Below are positions 1-8,231 of a stretch of DNA of 16,450 nucleotides, piece by piece (the stretch's first letter is position 1; each line of letters opens with the position of its first letter). The translations under genes were made by a program, and so were the position numbers. Source of the stretch: Candidatus Nanopelagicales bacterium (lineage in GTDB: Bacteria > Actinomycetota > Actinomycetes > Nanopelagicales > Nanopelagicaceae); the NCBI GenBank assembly GCA_030832365.1, contig JAURJF010000016.1, positions 1 to 16,450 on the forward strand. Reading direction: 5' to 3'. Below the pieces are notes generated by a model. It did not search any database, was not told where the DNA came from, and saw only the letters and a list, made by a program, of their open reading frames with translations.

Positions 1-1
1 T

Positions 2-55
2 GAAATCGTTAAAGTAATTGCTCCTGAACGCTTGCCTATTCCGCTTGAGATTTAA
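2..55 (+). CDS. 3' end of an unidentified gene (partial)
   Basis: The first bases read in one open frame as 17 codons ending in TAA at 53-55; the encoded tail ends in ERLPIPLEI. The start lies outside the window. The stop is one base from the stop codon of the convergent AI-2E family gene, which fits the tight packing seen elsewhere in the window. The fragment is too short to assign to a family, and an accidental open frame of this length cannot be excluded. Confidence 0.4.
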   Translation, partial: EIVKVIAPERLPIPLEI

Positions 56-56
56 A

Positions 57-1184
57 CTAGGCGTTATCAGTTTTTGGAAATACCACTTCATCCATAATTA
101 GAAGTATTGCAGCAGCAATTGGAATAGCAAGAATTCCACCAACTAAACCAAGAAGTGATGTGCCAAGAAGGGCTGCAACAATTGTTACTAAGCCTGGAAT
201 GGCAAGTGAGCGCTTCATAATTCTTGGCGTAATAATGAAATTTTCAATCTGGACATATGCGGTATAAAGAATCAGAGCAAGAAGAGCCTTACCTGGTGAT
301 TGGGTAAGAGCGACTAAAACTACGATGCTAGCTCCAAGAAAGTGGCCAATTAATGGAATTAAGGCTACAAATAAAATCACCATAGCTAGAGCTGCGGCAT
401 ATGGAAGCTCTATTCCTAAGGCAAGAGCAAAGACAAATAGAGCAGCAAGAGCTGCAATTAATACCTGGCTTCCTACAAAGCTTCCGACTCGAGAGATTAT
501 TGCATCACCAATACTTGAAACCCGCGCTCTTCTTGATGCTGGAGCTAGGCGATAAAAGATTTTTGTCACCGATGGCAGAGAAATTAAGAAGTAGAGGGTT
601 AGAACTAAAACAGTAAGAGCTGAGAAAGCGCCAGATAGGACGGTTCGTCCCACCCCAAGAACTCCACCAAATGCTCCCGTTATTATCTTGCCATCAAAGA
701 TCCACTCCTCGAACTTACTTTTAAGAGAGTCAATGAATCCATAATCAATATTTAGCTGATTGATAGTGGCGTTATTTCGCAGTGAATCTAATAGCTGTGG
801 AGCACTTTCTAGGAGGTCATTTCCTTGAGAAGCAACTGGGGGAATAACAACTAAGGTAAAGAGCGCAATAATTCCAATTGCAATAAAAACGACCAATGAA
901 ACTGCTACTGATCTACTTAGTTTTTTAGATTGCAGCGCTTCCACTGTGGGATTTAGCCCCATGGCTAAAAAGAGCGCAATAATTATTAGAACAAATACCT
1001 GACTAGCTGATTCAAGAGCGCGCAGTAGAGCTATCGCCACTAAAGCTCCTGAGGCGGCAAGAAAGCCAAAATAGAAGGGGTGTTGAGTGTTAAGTGGAGC
1101 ACCTTTCTTTCCAAAATCTTGAATTTCTTGAACTTTAGATGGCTTTACTCCAACTTTTTTAGGAACTCCTCTAACTTTCGCCAT
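57..1184 (-). CDS. AI-2E family transporter (PerM/DUF20 family membrane protein)
   Basis: This 375-residue polytopic membrane protein fits the AI-2E/PerM (DUF20) family in length and layout. A basic cytoplasmic N-terminus of about 37 residues is followed by paired hydrophobic helices (about 40-80 and 90-115). Next comes a large polar segment (about 118-165, containing PPVASQGNDLLESAPQLLDS), then a C-terminal block of further helices with the family-typical LIPLIGHFLGA and YVQIENFIITPRIMKRSL stretches. Members are linked to export of signalling molecules or ions, but the substrate of most is unknown and no substrate can be named here. The ATG at 1184 is the first good start. A TANNNT-type element lies just upstream and would give a transcript with almost no leader. 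The gene is divergent from the DUF4032 gene across only 32 bases. Confidence 0.9.
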   Translation of the reverse strand: MAKVRGVPKKVGVKPSKVQEIQDFGKKGAPLNTQHPFYFGFLAASGALVAIALLRALESASQVFVLIIIALFLAMGLNPTVEALQSKKLSRSVAVSLVVFIAIGIIALFTLVVIPPVASQGNDLLESAPQLLDSLRNNATINQLNIDYGFIDSLKSKFEEWIFDGKIITGAFGGVLGVGRTVLSGAFSALTVLVLTLYFLISLPSVTKIFYRLAPASRRARVSSIGDAIISRVGSFVGSQVLIAALAALFVFALALGIELPYAAALAMVILFVALIPLIGHFLGASIVVLVALTQSPGKALLALILYTAYVQIENFIITPRIMKRSLAIPGLVTIVAALLGTSLLGLVGGILAIPIAAAILLIMDEVVFPKTDNA

Positions 1185-1190
1185 ATAAGT

Positions 1191-1196
1191 AGTCTA
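1191..1196 (-). promoter_or_regulatory. Possible -10 element for a leaderless transcript of the AI-2E family gene
   Basis: On the minus strand the hexamer TAGACT fits the actinobacterial -10 pattern TANNNT. It sits six bases before the ATG at 1184, so transcription would begin at about the start codon. Leaderless mRNAs of this layout are common in actinobacteria. No Shine-Dalgarno-like sequence precedes this ATG, which is consistent. No clear -35 is visible, and the assignment rests on one short motif. Confidence 0.3.
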
Positions 1197-1216
1197 AAGC
1201 CTGAAAGAATGCAGCA

Positions 1217-2452
1217 GTGGCAGCGACAGATAAACAATTACATATAAAAGGTCTAGGCGAGGAAATCTCAGCCCTTTATAACCTGCCCTGGCATATGCCA
1301 TTGGAGCAGTGGCCCGAGGATGAAACCCTGGCAGCTCAACGCGGTATTTCTCGCCATATTGTCCGTTTAGTTCGTTCAACTCCAGATCCTGCCAGTGAAA
1401 TTTATGCCGTTAAGGAAACTGTTGAAGAGTTTGCAGTGCGTGAGTATGAAGCTTTACGTGAATTAAGCCTTAGGGGAGCGCCAGCTGTTGCCCAAGTAGC
1501 AATTGTTACCAATCGCTATAGCCAAAATGGTGAAGAGCTGCCTTGCGCCATTGTCACCAGATTCTTGCCTTACTCACTTCCCTATAGAATTGTTTTAAGT
1601 GGCCAGATAACCCAACATGAGATTTCAAATATGGCTAATGCTCTGGCATATCTACTGGTCCGTCTTCACTTACTGGGATTTTGGTGGGGAGATTGTTCTC
1701 TTTCAAATACTCTGTTTAGAAGAGATGCCGAGGGGTTTGCTGCCTATCTAGTGGATGCAGAGACTGGAGAGTTTCAAAAGAAGTTAAGTAATGGACAGCG
1801 AGAGCATGATTTAGAGCTAGCAAGATTTAATGTCGCTGCAGAGCTTGAAGATCTAAAGATAGCTGGAGTTCTCTTTCCAGCCATGGATCCAATTAGAGCA
1901 AGTGAATCGGTAATCACTCGCTATCGAAGGATATGGAAGTCCCTTAGCGAGCCTCAAGTCTTGCCAGCAGGAGATAGGCATGCGGTAGAGAGAGCGATGC
2001 GCTCGCTTCAAGATATTGGTTTTGCTGTGGAAGAAGTTGATATTCAATTAGCTGGGGATAAGTCAACAGTTACCTTTATTCCAAAGCTAGTTGCTCCCAA
2101 CTATCACTCACAGCGATTAGTTGAACTTATGGGACTTGAAACTGAAGAGCTACAAGCAAAGAGAATATTGGCCTCATTTGATCGCTTTAGATCTAGAGAG
2201 ATCGAGCAATCTCCAAAGAAAGAAGATGCTGCCAAACGATGGCTTGAAGAAGTTTTCTATAAGGTCATAAGTGCAGTTCCTGCTGCAATGCGAGGGCGAG
2301 TAGAGGATGCTCAGCTCTTTCATGAAGTACTTGAACATCGCTGGTATTTGGGTGAGAAGGCGGGGCGAGATTTAGGCCTTGAATTTGCTACCAATGACTA
2401 CATTTCAAAGGTATTGCCAGAGAGAATGGATTCTGGTGCTCCAGGTATTTGA
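1217..2452 (+). CDS. DUF4032 domain protein with a kinase-like fold
   Basis: This 411-residue protein resembles the actinobacterial DUF4032 family, whose N-terminal half is related to lipopolysaccharide-kinase/RIO-type protein kinases. The sequence shows the expected landmarks: a VAIK-like lysine in YAVKETV (K66), a helix-C-type glutamate (about E76), a catalytic-loop-like WGDCSLSNTL (G158-D159, N164) and a metal-site-like LVDAET (D180, E182). The catalytic and metal-binding residues appear intact, so an active ATP-dependent kinase is possible. The substrate is unknown. The C-terminal half (about 200-411) carries the DUF4032-specific region. The start is GTG at 1217; the only upstream purine run is GAAAGAA (1203-1209), a weak ribosome site. 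It is first in a plus-strand run with the thioredoxin-TPR and MFS genes. Confidence 0.85.
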   Translation: MAATDKQLHIKGLGEEISALYNLPWHMPLEQWPEDETLAAQRGISRHIVRLVRSTPDPASEIYAVKETVEEFAVREYEALRELSLRGAPAVAQVAIVTNRYSQNGEELPCAIVTRFLPYSLPYRIVLSGQITQHEISNMANALAYLLVRLHLLGFWWGDCSLSNTLFRRDAEGFAAYLVDAETGEFQKKLSNGQREHDLELARFNVAAELEDLKIAGVLFPAMDPIRASESVITRYRRIWKSLSEPQVLPAGDRHAVERAMRSLQDIGFAVEEVDIQLAGDKSTVTFIPKLVAPNYHSQRLVELMGLETEELQAKRILASFDRFRSREIEQSPKKEDAAKRWLEEVFYKVISAVPAAMRGRVEDAQLFHEVLEHRWYLGEKAGRDLGLEFATNDYISKVLPERMDSGAPGI

Positions 2453-2464
2453 GAGAATAACGCT

Positions 2465-3337
2465 ATGAGTATGCCTCCTGCTGGTTTTGGTCGAGCCTTT
2501 GATTTGAGCTCGCTAACCAAACCAAAAGTTGAAGTAGACGCCACTGCAAGTGATGAAGCAACTGTTGAAAACTTTATGGCTGATTATGTTAGCCGCTCTA
2601 AAGAAAAGCCCGTGGTGCTCCTTGCTTACTCGCCAAGAAGCGCGGCAACTGTTGAGTTAAGGCAATTAATGGCAAGTATTGCAAAAGAGGATAACGAGAG
2701 TTGGATCTTTGGAGCAATCAATGCCGATACTCAAGTCCAATTGGTGCAAGCGCTTAAAATTACTGCAGTTCCATTTGCAATTGCATTTATAAATGAGCAA
2801 CCTGTAGCTCTCTTTGATCGTATCTATCCAAGAGAACAGATTGTCATGGTGATCACTAAATTATTTGAATTAGCCAAAGAGCAGGGTTTAAATGTGCAAG
2901 TCCCAGAAGTTAAAGAGATTCCAATGGAGCCAGAGGAGGCAGCTGCTCTTAGCGCTTTAGAGAAGGGCGATTACTCAGGGGCTGCAATGGCTTATCGAAA
3001 TTGGCTTATGAGAAAACCTGATGAGCCAGTTGCCAAGATTGGGCTTGCCCAATGCGAGTTAATGGTTCGCATCTCAGCTCTCAATCCTGCTCTTACTATA
3101 AAAGATGCCGATAGTGATCCCACTTCGATAGAGAAGGCGGTAATGGCAGCAGATGTTGAGATTTCTCAAGGGCTTCAGAAAAATGCATTTGCAAGGCTAA
3201 TAAATTTTGTTAAAAACTCCAGTGGGGATGAGAAGAAGCAAGCTAAGGAGCACCTATTATTGCTCTTCCAGTTGGTAGATCCTGCCGATCCTGATTTAAT
3301 CCGTTCTAGAAATGAGTTAGCGAGCGCCTTGTTTTGA
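2465..3337 (+). CDS. CnoX/YbbN-like thioredoxin-TPR protein lacking redox cysteines
   Basis: This 290-residue cytoplasmic protein has a thioredoxin-like domain (about 30-140) followed by a helical TPR-like region (about 155-290, beginning EEAAALSALEKGDYSGAAMAY). This is the architecture of YbbN/CnoX, a holdase that works with chaperones in other bacteria. The place of the CxxC site reads SPRS (56-59), with no cysteine. The cis-proline loop is kept (TAVPFA, P103). It should therefore be a binding or chaperone module rather than a thiol oxidoreductase. The ATG at 2465 follows GAGAG (2451-2455), which overlaps the DUF4032 stop; a second in-frame ATG lies at 2471. The gene's TGA overlaps the TTG start of the MFS gene by four bases, so translation of the two is probably coupled. 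Confidence 0.87.
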   Translation: MSMPPAGFGRAFDLSSLTKPKVEVDATASDEATVENFMADYVSRSKEKPVVLLAYSPRSAATVELRQLMASIAKEDNESWIFGAINADTQVQLVQALKITAVPFAIAFINEQPVALFDRIYPREQIVMVITKLFELAKEQGLNVQVPEVKEIPMEPEEAAALSALEKGDYSGAAMAYRNWLMRKPDEPVAKIGLAQCELMVRISALNPALTIKDADSDPTSIEKAVMAADVEISQGLQKNAFARLINFVKNSSGDEKKQAKEHLLLLFQLVDPADPDLIRSRNELASALF

Positions 3338-4533
3338 ATAAACCTCTAGAACGTAGCGAACTGCGCCATCTACAAGCCTTTTTCTTCCTCTTCGGTATTG
3401 GGGTTATGTGTCTGGCTCCTCGTCTTCCCGATGTAAAGGCAAATCTTGGGGTCTCCACAACATATTTCGGATTTTTAATGAGCACTGGATCAATAGGAGC
3501 TTTGACCTCGATGTTAACCATTGGCCACATAGTTCATCGCGTTGGTGTCTACAAAGTCTTAATCATCAGCTCAACGGTTACTTACTTGACTATTGCGGTA
3601 CTTATTGAATTAAGCAATCCATTATTTTTTCTTATCATTAACATTACTTGTGGTTATGCTTGGGCTTCTTACCACATAGCAATTAATGCTCAGGCTCTAC
3701 ACCGCCAGACTGAGAGTGGAAAACCGATTATTCCCATGCTTCATGGTTTGTGGAGCGCAGGAGCAGTTACAACGGCTTTTATCGCGCTATTGATATCTTC
3801 TTTTGTATCATTGAATTGGCATATTTTAACATTAGTTTTAATTGTCTATCTTTTGACGATTAGATCGATAAGAGCTTCAAAACAAGTTTTGCTCAAAGGA
3901 AATGAAGTTAACGAGAGCGATCAAGTTGTAACCTTCAAAACTAAGATTTCCTCTTTTCGAATTGATTGGGTAGTTACTCTTGGTTTTCTATGCGCCTTAA
4001 TGCTGGAAATATCAATTGGAGATTGGGCCACTATTATGGCGCGCCAGGAATTTAGGGTAAGCAAATCACTTGCCGTTGCCCCCTACTTCTTATTTATGGG
4101 AGCGATGATCATTGGAAGGTTCAGCTATAGCAGGATTAAGGGAGATCGAAGTGATAAAGAGATAGTTCAACCCTTTGTTGTTACTGGCGGAACTATCTTT
4201 CTGACTTCTCTTGCTCTGAGCATGCAGATTAAAGAGAGTAACTTATTTCTTGGATATACCGTCTTTTGCCTCGGATTTTTACTAACAGGCTTTGGAATTT
4301 CCTATGTTGGTCCTTTATTTTTCGGTTATGCCAGCGCTCGCTCTGATAAACCAGGCGGAGTTGCCGTTGCAGAGCTTGGAGCCGTCAATCAGGTACTTAC
4401 ATTCATTGGTCGTGGGGTGATCTCCCTTGTCGCAGGAGCAGCAAGTCTTCCTGTCGCTTTGGCAATTCCTGGGATTATGTTGATTCTGGTGGCTTTCTTT
4501 GTTACCGCAGCAAGTCAGCCGAATCGAGCCTAA
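3334..4533 (+). CDS. MFS transporter, YbjJ-like
   Basis: This 399-residue protein has a hydrophobicity pattern consistent with about 12 transmembrane helices. The opening segment (GIGVMCLAPRLPDVKANLGVS) and the mid-protein segment ISIGDWATIMARQEF, followed by a RFSYSRIKGDR loop, resemble the YbjJ-type major facilitator group, where the equivalent loop reads DWSA. Substrates of this group are poorly known, and none can be inferred here. The start is TTG at 3334 within a TTGA overlap with the preceding stop, implying reinitiation. The 3' end overlaps the convergent glgB stop by four bases, leaving no room for a separate intergenic terminator. Family assignment is good; the subgroup is less certain. 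Confidence 0.85.
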   Translation: MNKPLERSELRHLQAFFFLFGIGVMCLAPRLPDVKANLGVSTTYFGFLMSTGSIGALTSMLTIGHIVHRVGVYKVLIISSTVTYLTIAVLIELSNPLFFLIINITCGYAWASYHIAINAQALHRQTESGKPIIPMLHGLWSAGAVTTAFIALLISSFVSLNWHILTLVLIVYLLTIRSIRASKQVLLKGNEVNESDQVVTFKTKISSFRIDWVVTLGFLCALMLEISIGDWATIMARQEFRVSKSLAVAPYFLFMGAMIIGRFSYSRIKGDRSDKEIVQPFVVTGGTIFLTSLALSMQIKESNLFLGYTVFCLGFLLTGFGISYVGPLFFGYASARSDKPGGVAVAELGAVNQVLTFIGRGVISLVAGAASLPVALAIPGIMLILVAFFVTAASQPNRA

Positions 4534-6470
4534 TTAAGCTTTAGATAGATAGTTGCAAGGGGAGCAAGGCGAATAATTGCTGAATATTCAAAACTTCTGT
4601 GTTGAATCTTCTCAACTTTGATCTCACTATTAATCACGCCAGAGCCACCATATTTCAGATCGTCAGTATTTAAAATCTCTACCCATTTTCCTACTTTAGG
4701 AATTGGCAGGTGATACTGCTCATGTGGAACTGGTGAGAAGTTTGTAATTGAGATTATTTCAGAACCATCATCAGCGGAACGAAGATATGCCAGAGTATTT
4801 CCTGCGCCATCATCACCAACTAACCAAGTAAAACCATCGCTTGAACTATCTCTCTGCCAGAGCGCAGGGCTTTGTCTATAGAGTGAATTTAGATCTCTGA
4901 CTAAATCTTGAACTCCCTTATGTTCGCCATATTGAGTTAGATGCCAATCAAGTGATTTCTCATGGCTCCACTCATCATTTTGAGCAAATTCAGAGCCCAT
5001 AAAGAGCAATTTCTTTCCAGGATGAGACCACATATATCCATAGAGAGCCCGTAGCGTGGCAACTTTCTGCCAGCGATCTCCTGGAAACTTGTTTACTAGC
5101 GCTGCTTTGCCATGAACAACTTCATCATGTGAGAAAGGGAGCAAGAAGTTCTCACTAAAGGCGTAGAGAATTGAGAAGGTAATCTCATTATGGTGATAGA
5201 GGCGATGAATCGGGTCATGAGAGAGGTATTGCAAGCTGTCATGCATCCATCCCATATTCCATTTAAATCCAAAACCTAAACCGTTCTCAGAAGTTGGCTT
5301 AGTCACTCCAGCCCAAGCAGTTGATTCTTCAGCAATCATCATGATTCCTGGAAAGCGCTTATATGCAGTAGCAGTTGCCTCCTGCAAAAACTTTACCGCT
5401 GCTAGATTCTCACGTCCTCCAAATTCATTAGCGATCCACTCTCCCTCTTTGCGCGAGTAATCTAGATAGAGCATCGATGCCACAGCATCGACTCGAAGTC
5501 CATCGATATGAAAGCTCTCTAGCCAATAAAGAGCGCTAGCTACTAGGAAATTACGAACTTCATTCCTTGAGTAATTAAAGATCAGCGTTCCCCAATCAGG
5601 GTGCTCACCTAAACGGGGATCTTCATGTTCATAGAGAAAAGTTCCATCAAAGCGAGCTAGAGCCCATTCATCTTTGGGAAAGTGAGCAGGAACCCAATCT
5701 AAAATAACTCCAATGCCAAGGCTATGTAGGTGATCAATGAGATATCTAAAATCATCAGGGCTTCCAAAACGAGACGTTGGAGCGAAATATGAAGTTACTT
5801 GATAGCCCCAAGAAGGATCATAGGGATATTCACTAACTGGCATAAATTCAACATGGGTAAAGTTCTGCTCGATTAAGTATTGGCCTAGCTCCAGGGCTAG
5901 TTGGCGATATGAAAGTCCTTGCCGCCATGAACCTAAGTGAACTTCATAGATAGATACAGGACTCTTCCAAGGTTGAAATAAACCACGGCTATCCATCCAC
6001 TTGCTATCACTCCATAGGTAATTACTTTCATTGACGATAGATGCGGTGAGTGGAGCTCGTTCACTCTGCCTTGCTAATGGATCTGCATGATCAACCCAGC
6101 GAGAATCACGGCCTTGAATTGCAAATTTATATTTAAGTCCTGGGCCAACATCTTTGATGAAAATCTCCCATAACCCGTTGGAACCAAGGGGAATCATCGG
6201 GTGACTTTCTTTATCCCAGAAATTTGCATCACAAATCAAACTCACTCGCTTTGCATTTGGTGCCCAAAGGCTAAAAGCTGTTCCAATTAACTCACCGCTC
6301 TCATCCCTCTTAACATGCGCTCCTAATACTTCCCAGAGCGATTCATGTCTTCCTTCGGTGATTAGATACATATCTAGCTCACCAAGGGTGCTATGTGGAT
6401 TTAGATATCCAGCGGGCGGTGATTGAAAAGTGCTCCGCTTTGAAAATAGATTTTTAAAGAGGCGGCGCAT
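4530..6470 (-). CDS. glgB: 1,4-alpha-glucan branching enzyme
   Basis: GlgB cuts alpha-1,4-glucan chains and rejoins the fragments as alpha-1,6 branches. This 646-residue copy has a CBM48-type N-terminal domain (about 45-140), the GH13 barrel and a C-terminal beta domain. Catalytic residues are in place: nucleophile D328 in GLRVDAVASMLYLDYSR, acid/base E381 in MIAEES and the transition-state aspartate D449 in FSHDEVVHG. E. coli GlgB has its nucleophile at D405, so this protein is about 77 residues shorter at the front. It appears to lack the N1 module while keeping the second one (DMYLITEGRHESLWEVLGAH). Short GlgBs of this kind are known. The ATG at 6470 lies 15 bases after the glgE stop, and glgE-then-glgB order also occurs in Mycobacterium. 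Confidence 0.95.
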   Translation of the reverse strand: MRRLFKNLFSKRSTFQSPPAGYLNPHSTLGELDMYLITEGRHESLWEVLGAHVKRDESGELIGTAFSLWAPNAKRVSLICDANFWDKESHPMIPLGSNGLWEIFIKDVGPGLKYKFAIQGRDSRWVDHADPLARQSERAPLTASIVNESNYLWSDSKWMDSRGLFQPWKSPVSIYEVHLGSWRQGLSYRQLALELGQYLIEQNFTHVEFMPVSEYPYDPSWGYQVTSYFAPTSRFGSPDDFRYLIDHLHSLGIGVILDWVPAHFPKDEWALARFDGTFLYEHEDPRLGEHPDWGTLIFNYSRNEVRNFLVASALYWLESFHIDGLRVDAVASMLYLDYSRKEGEWIANEFGGRENLAAVKFLQEATATAYKRFPGIMMIAEESTAWAGVTKPTSENGLGFGFKWNMGWMHDSLQYLSHDPIHRLYHHNEITFSILYAFSENFLLPFSHDEVVHGKAALVNKFPGDRWQKVATLRALYGYMWSHPGKKLLFMGSEFAQNDEWSHEKSLDWHLTQYGEHKGVQDLVRDLNSLYRQSPALWQRDSSSDGFTWLVGDDGAGNTLAYLRSADDGSEIISITNFSPVPHEQYHLPIPKVGKWVEILNTDDLKYGGSGVINSEIKVEKIQHRSFEYSAIIRLAPLATIYLKLN

Positions 6471-6485
6471 AGGGCTTAAGCCTAA

Positions 6486-8231
6486 TTACTTCTTAACACG
6501 TGCGATATGGGCAACTCTTCCCATAGGTCGAGAGGGATCCAGGCGAATGAAGGTATCCCTACTCCAGCTGTATTTCTCTTGATCTAGAAGGTCTGTGACC
6601 TCAAAGCTCTTATCTTCAAGGCCCAGCGCTGAGAGATTCCAATGGACCATTGTTTCAATGGCTTTAGATGGGTCGAGATTAACCACAATCAGAATTAAAT
6701 TATCGCCCTCCATCTTTGAGTAGGCAATTACCTGATCAGAATCGCTCTGATGGAAAGTTATATTTCTTAGGCGCTGCAGAGCAATATTTTGATTCTTTAT
6801 CTCATTTAACTTAGTGATAAAAGGCGCAAGAGTGAGAGACTTCTTACTTGCCCCCTGCCAATCACGGACTTTAATCTCATACTTCTCGCTATCTCGATAC
6901 TCCTCTTTGCCCTCACCAATTGGGAGATGTTCATATAGTTCATATCCAGCATACATTCCCCAAGAGGGGCTAAGAGTTGAGGCAAGAACTGCTCGAAGTG
7001 CAAAGGCTGCAGGATTTCCACTCTGCAAGTGAAAGGGAAGAATATCTGGAGTATTAACCCAGAAATTTGGGCGAAAGAAAGCGCTAGTTTCATAGGCAAC
7101 TTCTTTGCCATACTCCTCTAATTCAGATTTGTTAACTCGCCAGGTGAAATAGGTATAGGACTGCTGGAAACCAGCTTTTCCAAGTGCATGCATCATCGCT
7201 GGCGTTGTGAAAGCCTCTGCAAGGAAAATAACTTGAGGATATTTACTATTTATCTTGGCGATAAAATCTGCCCAGAAGTTAATTGGCTTAGTATGTGGAT
7301 TATCAACTCTAAAGATATTGACTCCCAGTTCAATCCATAGCGTTACAACTCGATAGATTTCTGCAAGTAGCCCTGGATAATCGTTATCAAAATTTAGGGG
7401 ATAGATATCTTGATATTTCTTTGGAGGATTCTCAGCATATGCAATTGAGCCATCAGCTCGCTTGGTAAACCACTCTGGGTTTGTCTTTACCCAAGGATGA
7501 TCGGGGGAGCATTGCAGGGCTAGATCAAGTGCAACTTCAATATTATTTTTCTTGGCAACTTTAAGAAAGTATTTGAAATCATCGAAGGTGCCAAGCTCAG
7601 GGTTAATCGCATCATGGCCTCCTGATTCATTGCCAATTGCCCAAGGAACTCCAGGATCAAGCGGGCCTGCGGTAAGTGAGTTGTTTTTGCCCTTGCGATG
7701 GGAGTAACCAATTGGATGAATCGGCGGGAGATATAAAACATCAAAGCCCATTTTGGCCACATCTTCAATTCGATCTGCTGCGCTTCTAAAGTTTCCAGAA
7801 CTTATTGAGCCATCACTATTTTTTATAGCCCCCTCACTTCGAGGAAAGAATTCATACCAATTTCCAACAAGTGCTCGCTCACGTTCAACTTTGATTGGAT
7901 AGCTCTCTGATTTTGTTATTAGAGTCTTGGCAAACTCTCCAGGATTTTCCGCGCTTACTTCAATATAGAAACTCCAATTACCTAGAGCTTTGGGCCTTAG
8001 CTGAGCTTCAAATCTCTGGCTATTTGGCCAAATCTCAACCATCTTCTCGCGTGAAGAGATCTTTCCACTTTCATCAACTAGAACTGCATATACATCAAAG
8101 CCTTCATGGCCCTCTCTGATGATGGTGGCAGAGATTGCAACCGCCTCATCAACTACAGCTTTGGCACCGATAAATTCTCCACCAAAGAAAGTTGTTGGAG
8201 AGATATCGACTATTCCAAAGCGAGAGATCAT
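6486..8231 (-). CDS. glgE: Alpha-1,4-glucan:maltose-1-phosphate maltosyltransferase
   Basis: GlgE (GH13_3) adds maltosyl units from maltose-1-phosphate to the non-reducing end of alpha-1,4-glucans. Family landmarks are clear: an N-terminal beta domain (FIGAKAVVDEAVAISATI), WYEFFPRS (125-132), the barrel strand DVLYLPPIHPIG, nucleophile D310 in FRVDNPHTKP and acid E339 in IFLAEAF. The 29-residue spacing of these two matches the published D394/E423 pair of the Streptomyces coelicolor enzyme. The protein has 581 residues against about 675-700 in Streptomyces and Mycobacterium, and the shortfall of about 84 residues falls before the nucleophile. KSESYPIKVERERALVGNWY runs almost directly from the N domain to the barrel, so the inserted helical S domain looks absent. 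The ATG overlaps the aceE stop as ATGA, indicating coupling. No maltokinase, TreS or GlgM gene is in the window. Confidence 0.95.
   Translation of the reverse strand: MISRFGIVDISPTTFFGGEFIGAKAVVDEAVAISATIIREGHEGFDVYAVLVDESGKISSREKMVEIWPNSQRFEAQLRPKALGNWSFYIEVSAENPGEFAKTLITKSESYPIKVERERALVGNWYEFFPRSEGAIKNSDGSISSGNFRSAADRIEDVAKMGFDVLYLPPIHPIGYSHRKGKNNSLTAGPLDPGVPWAIGNESGGHDAINPELGTFDDFKYFLKVAKKNNIEVALDLALQCSPDHPWVKTNPEWFTKRADGSIAYAENPPKKYQDIYPLNFDNDYPGLLAEIYRVVTLWIELGVNIFRVDNPHTKPINFWADFIAKINSKYPQVIFLAEAFTTPAMMHALGKAGFQQSYTYFTWRVNKSELEEYGKEVAYETSAFFRPNFWVNTPDILPFHLQSGNPAAFALRAVLASTLSPSWGMYAGYELYEHLPIGEGKEEYRDSEKYEIKVRDWQGASKKSLTLAPFITKLNEIKNQNIALQRLRNITFHQSDSDQVIAYSKMEGDNLILIVVNLDPSKAIETMVHWNLSALGLEDKSFEVTDLLDQEKYSWSRDTFIRLDPSRPMGRVAHIARVKK

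Noticed and set aside
1853..2047. Minus-strand 64-codon open frame inside the DUF4032 gene
   Set aside because: It lies opposite a well-supported kinase-like coding region, has no recognisable family features and looks like an antisense shadow.
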